Part shown: piece by piece, positions 1-5,166 of the stretch
Position numbering within the stretch: position 1 is the first letter of the stretch
Layout of the letters: each line of letters opens with the position of its first letter
Origin: Polyangiaceae bacterium
GTDB taxonomy: Bacteria; Myxococcota_A; Polyangia; Polyangiales; Polyangiaceae
DNA: 5,166 nt
Assembly (NCBI GenBank): GCA_025934595.1
Contig: JAICXU010000317.1
Location: forward strand, 1-5,166
Reading direction: 5' to 3'
The notes under the pieces: model-generated
Seen by the model: the letters and a program-made list of their open reading frames with translations, nothing else
Databases searched by the model: none
What the model was told of the DNA's origin: nothing
Translations under genes and position numbers: made by a program

Positions 1-9
1 CTAAAGAGC

Positions 10-726
10 GTGCGGCTCGCGCGTGCTCTCGTCGTCGTCGCGTTCGCGGCGTGCGGTCACTCGCAGGCGCCGCCGAGAACCAGCGAGTCGGCCACCGCGC
101 GCGCGGCACCCGCGCCCGCGAGCGAAGCTGACCAGCTCGCGCACGGAAGCACGCCGGATTCCTCGCCGACCGCATCGTCGCAAGCGAGGGCTACGACGCC
201 CTCGCCTCTTCCCCCGCCGAAGGTCGTTCTTCAGACCGGCGATTCGATGGTGGGTTTTTACGCGGGGCTCGAAAAAGCGCTCGCACCGCATTTCGAGGCG
301 CTCGGCGCGAGGTTCGTGCAGGACGCAGTGACGAGCGCGTCGCTCGTTTCGTTCGACAGGTCCGATCACCTCCAGAAGATGCTCGAAAAAAATGATCCGG
401 ACCTCGTCATCATCACGCTCGGCGCGAACGACGTGTTCGTCCCCTCGCCGAGCCGGCTCGCGAAGAACGTGCAGAGCATCGTGAAGAAGCTCGACGGCCG
501 CCGCTGTTTTTGGATGGGGCCGCCGCTCTGGAAAAAAGACACGGGCGTCGTCGACGTAATTCGCCAAAACTGCGCGCCCTGCGTGTTCTACGACTCGAGC
601 AACCTAAGGCTCGGGCGCCTCGCGGATGGCATTCATCCGAACGAAAAAGGCGCCCACGACTGGGCCGAAGCGTTCTGGGATTTTTACGAGAAAGACGGCG
701 GCACGAGCGCGCTCACTGCAAAGTGA
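10..726 (+). CDS. Probable lipoprotein with SGNH/GDSL-type hydrolase domain
   Basis: This gene encodes 238 residues from GTG. A short basic and hydrophobic leader (residues 1-14) ends at Cys15 in FAAC-G, a lipobox-like site with an atypical Phe at -3, so export and lipidation are likely. Residues 16-70 are an Ala/Pro/Ser/Thr-rich tether. The SGNH fold covers about 71-228: block I is TGDSM with nucleophile Ser79, block III is GAND (138-141) with Asn140, and block V is DGIHP with Asp206 and His209. Such enzymes are esterases, lipases or carbohydrate deacetylases; the substrate cannot be read here. The usual block II glycine is not evident (DAVTSASLV, 105-113). Cys166, Cys188 and Cys191 could form a disulfide in the envelope. 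The frame stays open to base 1, and the purine-rich AAAGAG lies only one base before GTG, so the true start may be a little upstream, outside the window. The 3' end overlaps the convergent kinase gene. Confidence 0.82.
   Translation: MRLARALVVVAFAACGHSQAPPRTSESATARAAPAPASEADQLAHGSTPDSSPTASSQARATTPSPLPPPKVVLQTGDSMVGFYAGLEKALAPHFEALGARFVQDAVTSASLVSFDRSDHLQKMLEKNDPDLVIITLGANDVFVPSPSRLAKNVQSIVKKLDGRRCFWMGPPLWKKDTGVVDVIRQNCAPCVFYDSSNLRLGRLADGIHPNEKGAHDWAEAFWDFYEKDGGTSALTAK
713..726. other. Convergent 3' overlap forming a perfect 5-bp hairpin with both stop codons
   Basis: The last 14 bases of the + strand hydrolase gene are also the last 14 bases of the - strand kinase gene. They read TCACT-GCAA-AGTGA, a perfect 5-bp inverted repeat around a GCAA loop (GNRA type on the + transcript). 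The TGA stop of each gene lies at the outer end of one arm. The stem is short and has no U-tract, so it is not a canonical intrinsic terminator. No other terminator-like hairpin was seen at this junction. Confidence 0.6.
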
Positions 727-3061
727 CGGTCTCGCCGCACGGCGCATCGATTTCTTGAGGCTTGCCGCTCGAGCCGACTTTGACGCTGTGCCGACCGCAG
801 CCGATGAAATACGTTCCGGGCCCTTCACCGACGATTTTGTCGTCGACGAAGATGCGGTGCTGGCGAGCCGATTTTCCGGCAACGATGGCGCTTTTTCCGG
901 GGGGAATGGAAGGAGAGGTCGAAGTCGAGGTCGGTACCGAAGTCGAGGTCGAAGTCGGTGCCGAGGTCGAGGTCGAGGGCGAAGTCGGTGGCGAGGTCGA
1001 GGTCGGCATCGAGGTCGTGGTCGCGGTCGAAGTCGTGGTCGGTGTCGTGGTCGTGGGGGCGGACGTTGCGGTCGTGGTCGCGATCGCCGCCGGCGTCTTG
1101 GTTTGCGTCGCGTACAGAGCGAACGCGATCGCGATGGCGGTGCCGATGAACGCACCGACGCCCGCGATGATCCACCCTCGCACGCTCCTTTGCGCGTCGG
1201 GGACGCTTGCGCGCGGCGCGTGGAACGATGCCGGCGCGGTCGGCATCGCGTTTCGCATGTAGGTCGGCGACGAGGCTGGCCGCTCGCCCGGGACGACGGG
1301 CAGCGCAGCGGCGGGTGCGATCGCCGTCGCCGCGAATGCTGCGGGCGCCGGCGGTGGCGGAGCCCCGGGCATGGCCAGCGTACGCCCGAGATCGGCGGCC
1401 GGTTGCGGACGCGGCTGCGCGGGCGGCGGCGTCATCGCCGGAGGCATGTGCATCGGCTCGGTCTTCGCGTTGTCGGATGCCGCCGTGGGTCGCGGCGTCG
1501 GCGCGTGCGCCTGCGCGGTGAATCCGCCCATGATCGTGTGCGGACGTTTCAACGCAGGATCCGGTTTCGCCGGCGGCGTGAGCGCCGAGAGAGTGTACGC
1601 GCTCGGGGGTTGTAGCTTCGATCGCGAAGAAGGAGGAGGAGGCGGCGGCTCGCCGGGCGCCATGCTCGTCGGTCTCGGAATCGCCGGACGCGGAGCAACC
1701 GCGCTACCCAGCCGCGCGCCTTGCGCTCGAAGCCTCGAAGACGACGGCGGCTTCGCGACATCCTTTTCGTCCGGCGTCGTGTCGGGAACCTGCGTGAGCG
1801 GCGGCGGCGCCTCGGTCGCGGGCGGCATCGGAAACCGCGGAAGCTCCAAGCTGTCGTCGGCCGCGAGCGCCGCGATCTCGCTCACGTTCGCGGGCTTCGT
1901 CGGAACGTCGTCGGGAATCGACTGGGCGGGAAGCCGCGCATCGGTGTTGAGCTTCGTCTCCGCGAAGTCCGAATCCGACATGGGCGGCGCCGGTATCGAA
2001 TACGACGGAAGCGGGGGCGCCGATTGGTCGTCGGCCTCCGCAAGCAACGCCATGCTCTCTTCGATCGACGGTGACGGCGCCGTTTCGGCGAGGCTCTGCG
2101 AATCGGGCGCACGTGCTTTTTCGAGCGCAGCGGCGAGACGCGCGCGGCCATCGCTCTCGGAGCCGGCGTCGGCCAGCGCTTTCGCGAGCTCCGCAGCCGT
2201 CACGTTTCGATCGCCGGGCGAAGCCTCGAGGCCACGCGCGATGATCTTCCGAAGTGACGCCGGCAAATCACCGCGCAAGACATCGAGCGAGACGATGTTC
2301 GGATGCGCCATGGCGCGCAGCGCCTCGAGATCCGACAGCGCGCCGTGTTGAATCGCACGACGGCGGGCGAGGAGCTCCCACAAGAGCAGCGTCGCAGCGT
2401 AGACGTCCGCGCGCACCGTGACTTGCTCGCCGCGCACTTGCTCCGGCGCCATGTAACCGAACGTGCCTTTGATGAAGCCCTGCTTCGTGTCACCGGCCAT
2501 CCCGGTGACCTTCGCGATTCCGAAATCCGCGAGCTTCACGGCGCCGTCGCGATGGATGAGGACGTTCGACGGATTCACGTCGCGATGAATCACGGGCGCG
2601 TGATCGCCCGTCGCCGGATCTTTCGCGGCATGCGCGGCCGTGAGCGCCGCGAACACGCGCCCCATCAAATAGAAGACGGCGCGATCGTCGAGCACGTCGC
2701 CGCTGTTCGTGAGATGCGCGCGGAGAGCGTTGAGCGGCAGACCGTCGACGTGCTCGAGCACCATCACGAGCTGGTCGTTCGTCGCGAAAAAATCGTAGAG
2801 CTTGACGATCGCCGGATGCGACAGGCGCGCATAGGCCGCGGCCTCGAGCGCGAACATGCGCTCGAAGCTCGGATCATCCTTGTATTGTGCAAGTAATAAT
2901 TTGAGGACGACGGGACGGTCGCCACCTTCTGGCGCCTTGGCCTGCGCGAGCAAAACGTCGCTCGTGCCGCCGACCGCCAACCGGCGCACAATGCGAAATC
3001 CGGCGATCGCGTCGGGCAGACGCTCTACGCCACGCGGCTCTTCTTGGCCCTGAGCCTCCAA
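713..3061 (-). CDS. Membrane-anchored Ser/Thr protein kinase with PEGA-like C-terminal domain
   Basis: This gene encodes 782 residues. A Hanks-type kinase domain covers about 22-290: Gly-rich loop LAVGGTSDV (28-36), ATP-anchoring Lys54, alpha-C Glu73, catalytic loop HRDVNPSN (159-166) with Asp161 and Asn166, DFG 179-181, APE 205-207, Asp219 and Arg285. The catalytic-loop lysine is Asn163, a change I know from other myxobacterial-type kinases. A Pro/Ala-rich cytoplasmic region (about 320-625) follows. One membrane segment, W630-Y650, has Arg625 and Arg628 before it, which predicts the C-terminus in the periplasm. A Thr/Ser/Pro stalk (656-720) ends in a compact PEGA-like domain (about 734-782, HRIFVDDKIVGEGPG) with Cys755 and Cys775. 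The start is TTG: an in-frame TAA lies four codons upstream, a Shine-Dalgarno AAGAGGG sits 4 bases before it, and the next Met is residue 69, inside the kinase fold. It is probably cotranscribed with, and translationally coupled to, the TerB-like gene 9 bases upstream. The substrate is unknown. Confidence 0.92.
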   Translation of the reverse strand: MEAQGQEEPRGVERLPDAIAGFRIVRRLAVGGTSDVLLAQAKAPEGGDRPVVLKLLLAQYKDDPSFERMFALEAAAYARLSHPAIVKLYDFFATNDQLVMVLEHVDGLPLNALRAHLTNSGDVLDDRAVFYLMGRVFAALTAAHAAKDPATGDHAPVIHRDVNPSNVLIHRDGAVKLADFGIAKVTGMAGDTKQGFIKGTFGYMAPEQVRGEQVTVRADVYAATLLLWELLARRRAIQHGALSDLEALRAMAHPNIVSLDVLRGDLPASLRKIIARGLEASPGDRNVTAAELAKALADAGSESDGRARLAAALEKARAPDSQSLAETAPSPSIEESMALLAEADDQSAPPLPSYSIPAPPMSDSDFAETKLNTDARLPAQSIPDDVPTKPANVSEIAALAADDSLELPRFPMPPATEAPPPLTQVPDTTPDEKDVAKPPSSSRLRAQGARLGSAVAPRPAIPRPTSMAPGEPPPPPPSSRSKLQPPSAYTLSALTPPAKPDPALKRPHTIMGGFTAQAHAPTPRPTAASDNAKTEPMHMPPAMTPPPAQPRPQPAADLGRTLAMPGAPPPPAPAAFAATAIAPAAALPVVPGERPASSPTYMRNAMPTAPASFHAPRASVPDAQRSVRGWIIAGVGAFIGTAIAIAFALYATQTKTPAAIATTTATSAPTTTTPTTTSTATTTSMPTSTSPPTSPSTSTSAPTSTSTSVPTSTSTSPSIPPGKSAIVAGKSARQHRIFVDDKIVGEGPGTYFIGCGRHSVKVGSSGKPQEIDAPCGETVTLQ
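902..1096 (-). repeat. Degenerate hexanucleotide tandem repeat coding the Thr/Ser stalk of the kinase
   Basis: The + strand reads as imperfect copies of GAGGTC/GAAGTC/GTGGTC with a 6-base period, clearest from about 914 to 1080. On the coding strand this is alternating ACC/ACG and TCG/TCC codons, giving Thr-Ser and Thr-Thr runs broken by Pro, Ala or Val (kinase residues 656-720). It lies between the membrane segment and the PEGA-like domain, so it should form an extended periplasmic linker. Because the period is a multiple of three, copy-number change would alter stalk length without breaking the frame. Confidence 0.85.
1112..1174 (-). other. Single transmembrane segment of the kinase
   Basis: Kinase residues W630-Y650 form an uninterrupted stretch of Ile, Ala, Val, Gly, Phe and Leu without charged residues, 21 residues long. 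Arg625 and Arg628 lie just before it and only Lys655 just after. By the positive-inside rule the kinase domain is cytoplasmic and the C-terminal stalk is periplasmic. Confidence 0.88.
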
Positions 3062-3065
3062 GCGA

Positions 3066-3072
3066 CCCTCTT
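3066..3072 (-). promoter_or_regulatory. Shine-Dalgarno of the kinase gene, sharing bases with the TerB stop codon
   Basis: Read on the - strand, bases 3073-3059 are TAAGAGGGTCGCTTG. The AAGAGGG matches the anti-Shine-Dalgarno well and sits 4 bases before the TTG start at 3061. Its first two bases are the last two of the TAA stop of the TerB-like gene. This supports the non-ATG start and suggests that ribosomes ending TerB translation reinitiate on the kinase. Confidence 0.75.
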
Positions 3073-3643
3073 ACGACGTCGCTTCGTTCTCGCCGCCGGG
3101 CGGAGTCGCGGCGTCGTCAGGACGTTCCGCGAGATCTTCGTCGACGCTGTCCAAGAGCGCCTCCGCGCGATCTTCGCCGATGCCGAGGCCCTCGGCGAAG
3201 TCGTTCAGCATGTCATTCTCTTCATCGGCGATCGCGTTGTCCGCGAATGCAATCGCGGCCGCGAGCACGAACGCGACCTCGGCCCGCGCCGGATCGCCTT
3301 TCAGCGTCTCGACGACGCCGGCCATTCGCTTCTCGCGTCCCTCTTTTTCGATCGCCATGAGCGCGTCGTCGAGCAGCGAATCGATGTGGGTGCCGCGCAG
3401 CGTGTCGCCGGACAAATTGCGGAGCGCGCCTTTCAAGACCTCGCGCTCGGCTTTCGACACCTCACCGTCGGCCGACATCATGAGAAACATCGCCTCGCAG
3501 AGCGGACCGTATTCTGCGGAGATGTTCGCAGCCTCGATGCTTTCGGGCGTCGCGCCCGGCGGAAATGCAACCGAAGGCGCGGCGCCTCGTTCTCGAAGCT
3601 GATCGCGGAGACGGCTCAACGTGGAGGTAGATAGCCAGAGCAT
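3071..3643 (-). CDS. TerB-like (tellurite-resistance TerB family) protein
   Basis: This gene encodes 190 residues and is predicted to be cytosolic, without signal peptide or membrane segment. The core (about 41-165) is helical and carries two acidic repeats typical of TerB-type folds: ADGEVSKAERE (58-68) and ADNAIADEENDM (134-145), each an Asp-rich loop followed by Glu residues on a helix, which could bind a metal ion. TerB-family modules occur in stress-response and phage-defence-linked operons and in DnaJ-type proteins; the specific role here is not readable. The N-terminal 30 residues are basic and variable; the C-terminal 20 are acidic and disordered-looking. The ATG at 3643 follows an in-frame TAG three codons upstream. 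The ribosome site is weak: GAGGG lies 12 bases away and GAGAG directly abuts ATG, so a later start such as the TTG at codon 9 is not excluded. It sits between a SNF2 ATPase and the kinase, all on the - strand. Confidence 0.72.
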   Translation of the reverse strand: MLWLSTSTLSRLRDQLRERGAAPSVAFPPGATPESIEAANISAEYGPLCEAMFLMMSADGEVSKAEREVLKGALRNLSGDTLRGTHIDSLLDDALMAIEKEGREKRMAGVVETLKGDPARAEVAFVLAAAIAFADNAIADEENDMLNDFAEGLGIGEDRAEALLDSVDEDLAERPDDAATPPGGENEATS

Positions 3644-3687
3644 CTCTCGATGCTACCCTCGAATCGTCTTCGGCCTCAATCACCGCG
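3644..3687 (-). other. 44-base spacer between SNF2 and TerB-like genes
   Basis: This is the longest non-coding stretch in the window. I see only the weak purine-rich GAGGG (3656-3660) and GAGAG (3644-3648) that may serve the TerB-like gene. No -10/-35 pair and no stem with a U-tract is visible, which fits cotranscription of the flanking genes. Confidence 0.55.
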
Positions 3688-5166
3688 TCAGTCGCTGAAG
3701 AGGTCTTCCAGATCGGCTTTCGTGAGCTTTTTGGCCCCGCCGGCGTCTTCGCTGAGGACGGCGCCGACGAGCTCGCGCTTCTTGGCGCCGAGCTCGATGA
3801 TTTTTTCTTCGATGGTGCCCTTCGTGATGAGCCGGTACGCGGTCACGACTTTCGTCTGACCGATGCGGTGCGCGCGATCGGTCGCTTGATCTTCGACGGC
3901 CGGATTCCACCACGGATCGAAGTGCACGACGGTGTCGGCCGCGGTGAGGTTCAACCCGCTACCTCCCGCTTTGAGTGAAATCAGGAACACGGGCGGGCCG
4001 TGCTCGCTCTGGAAATTGTCGACGCGATCTTGCCGATCCTTGGTCGAGCCGTCGAGGTACTCGTAGCCGATCTTGTCTTCGTCGAGCGCCTTGCGAATGA
4101 GCGTGAGCATCGAGACGAATTGGCTGAAGAGCAGCACGCGATGTCCACCCGCGACGCACGTGTCGAGGAGCTCGCGGAGCGCCGCGAGCTTGCCCGAATC
4201 TTCATTCGTGAACTCGCGCGGCAAACCGAGAAGACGCGGATCGCACGCCGCTTGTCGCAATCGCGTGAGCCCCGCCAAAATTTGGATCTGTGCTTTCGCC
4301 AAGCCTTGGCGCTCGACCTCGCCCATGACCTGCGCGCGCACTTCTTTCAGCACCGCGGCGTAGAGCGCGCCTTGCTCGCCCGTCATGTCGCAGAGCTGAT
4401 CGGATTCGATCTTCTCCGGAAGATCCTTTGCGACCTCGGATTTCGTGCGGCGCAAGATGAACGGGTGGATCGTCGCGCGCAGGCGGGTGGCGGCTTTTTG
4501 ATCGCCTTGATCGATGGGCCGCGAATACCGCTCTTCGAATTTGTCGAGCGGACCGAGCAGGCCCGGCGACACGAAATCGAAGATCGACCAGATCTCGGAC
4601 AACCGATTTTCGATCGGAGTGCCGGAGAGAGCGAGCCGGCGATCGGCTTTCAAGCGCTTCGCGGCGCGCGCGGTGGCCGACAGCGGATTTTTGATGTGCT
4701 GCGCTTCGTCCAAAATCGCGTAGCGCAGATTGAGCTTCGCGAGCAGCTCCTCGTCGCGTCGAAGGAGCGCGTACGACGTGACGATGACGTCCGCCTTTTC
4801 GAGATCGTCTTGGCGCTCTTTGCGATCGATGCCGTGCCAGAGCGCGTACTTGAGCGACGGCGCGAATTTGTCGATCTCGCGAAGCCAATTGTTGACGACG
4901 CTCGTCGGCGCGACGATGAGCGCCTTGAACGGCTTCGCGCCTTCGGTTTTTTCGTCCGCGGATTTCACCGCGAGAAGGAGCGCGAGGGTCTGCACGGTTT
5001 TTCCGAGACCCATGTCGTCGGCGAGGACGCCGCCCGAACCGATCTCGTGCAAGAACCAGAGCCAGTGAAAGCCTTGCTCTTGGTACGGGCGAAGCTGCGC
5101 TTTCAGGTTTCGCGGTTTTTTGCCGCCTTTTATCTCGTCGATGTCGCGGAGCTTCATGAAGAGCTC
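3688..5166 (-). CDS. SNF2-family DNA translocase/helicase, C-terminal part (5' end beyond window)
   Basis: The ATPase engine of a bacterial SNF2 (Snf2/Rad54-type) protein is complete. Numbered from the Met at 5157: Q-type motif LRPYQ (22-26), Walker A DDMGLGKT (47-54) with Lys53, motif Ia APTS (83-86), Walker B DEAQH (150-154), motif III SGTPIEN (178-184), motif IV VLLFSQF (341-347), motif V LKAGGSGLNL (395-404) and motif VI DQATDRAHRIGQ (423-434) with Arg428 and Arg431. These proteins use ATP to move along duplex DNA and remodel protein-DNA complexes. The frame continues upstream of that Met as Glu-Leu-Phe to the window edge, and full-length bacterial members usually run to around 900 residues or more, often with a SWIM zinc-finger N-terminus, so roughly half the protein is probably missing here. 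The Met is therefore internal, not the start. The gene ends with TGA at 3688 and is followed 44 bases later by the TerB-like gene. Confidence 0.93.
   Translation of the reverse strand, partial: ELFMKLRDIDEIKGGKKPRNLKAQLRPYQEQGFHWLWFLHEIGSGGVLADDMGLGKTVQTLALLLAVKSADEKTEGAKPFKALIVAPTSVVNNWLREIDKFAPSLKYALWHGIDRKERQDDLEKADVIVTSYALLRRDEELLAKLNLRYAILDEAQHIKNPLSATARAAKRLKADRRLALSGTPIENRLSEIWSIFDFVSPGLLGPLDKFEERYSRPIDQGDQKAATRLRATIHPFILRRTKSEVAKDLPEKIESDQLCDMTGEQGALYAAVLKEVRAQVMGEVERQGLAKAQIQILAGLTRLRQAACDPRLLGLPREFTNEDSGKLAALRELLDTCVAGGHRVLLFSQFVSMLTLIRKALDEDKIGYEYLDGSTKDRQDRVDNFQSEHGPPVFLISLKAGGSGLNLTAADTVVHFDPWWNPAVEDQATDRAHRIGQTKVVTAYRLITKGTIEEKIIELGAKKRELVGAVLSEDAGGAKKLTKADLEDLFSD

Noticed and set aside
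1..567. A - strand open frame antisense to the hydrolase gene
   Set aside because: The Arg-rich composition is typical of a wrong frame in GC-rich DNA, and the + strand frame has clear SGNH motifs.
762..1262. A + strand open frame rich in Glu/Val (EVEVEVG repeats)
   Set aside because: It is the antisense shadow of the kinase's Thr/Ser hexanucleotide repeat. The simple repeat is open in several frames, and there is no domain or convincing ribosome site.
1371..2351. A 326-residue + strand open frame rich in Gly, Ala and Ser
   Set aside because: It lies antisense to the kinase domain and its Pro-rich tail, whose motifs are unambiguous. Long antisense frames are expected in very GC-rich genes, and the composition shows no known family.
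2880..2902. A possible promoter in the A/T-rich patch with TAATAAT
   Set aside because: A -10-like sequence exists on the + strand, but no -35-like hexamer lies at about 17 bases, and there is no real gene downstream on that strand.
4202..4888. A 228-residue - strand open frame inside the SNF2 gene
   Set aside because: It is an Arg/Ser-rich alternative frame overlapping the conserved helicase motifs, with no features of its own.

Overview
The window is GC-rich and densely coded. It contains one gene on the + strand and three co-directional genes on the - strand, with no non-coding stretch longer than 44 bases. A large membrane-anchored Ser/Thr protein kinase with a Pro-rich tail and PEGA-like end, an Ala/Pro-rich SGNH lipoprotein, and strong G/C third-position bias suggest a myxobacterium or relative (Myxococcota). 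This is inferred from gene style only; no rRNA or other marker gene is present.

Layout: bases 10-726 (+) encode a probable lipoprotein with an SGNH/GDSL-type hydrolase domain. Its 3' end overlaps by 14 bases, tail to tail, the end of the kinase gene (713-3061, -). The overlap itself forms a small perfect inverted repeat carrying both stop codons. Upstream of the kinase on the - strand lies a TerB-like small acidic protein (3071-3643). Upstream of that lies the C-terminal ATPase part of a SNF2-family helicase (3688 to the window edge), whose N-terminus is outside the window.

The three - strand genes look like one transcription unit read SNF2 -> TerB-like -> kinase, with gaps of 44 and 9 bases. 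The TerB stop codon is built into the kinase's Shine-Dalgarno sequence. The kinase starts at TTG in the same reading frame as TerB, which suggests translational coupling. A plausible but unproven reading is a stress or DNA-transaction module: a DNA-translocating ATPase, a TerB-type adaptor and a membrane kinase with a periplasmic sensor tip. The same arrangement could also be simple housekeeping neighbourhood.

The most notable local features are the hexanucleotide Thr/Ser repeat coding for a periplasmic stalk, a cluster of rare A/T-rich codons just after the kinase's ATP-binding lysine, and the TerB/kinase same-frame junction. I did not find CRISPR arrays, tRNA or rRNA genes, insertion sequences or a convincing promoter.
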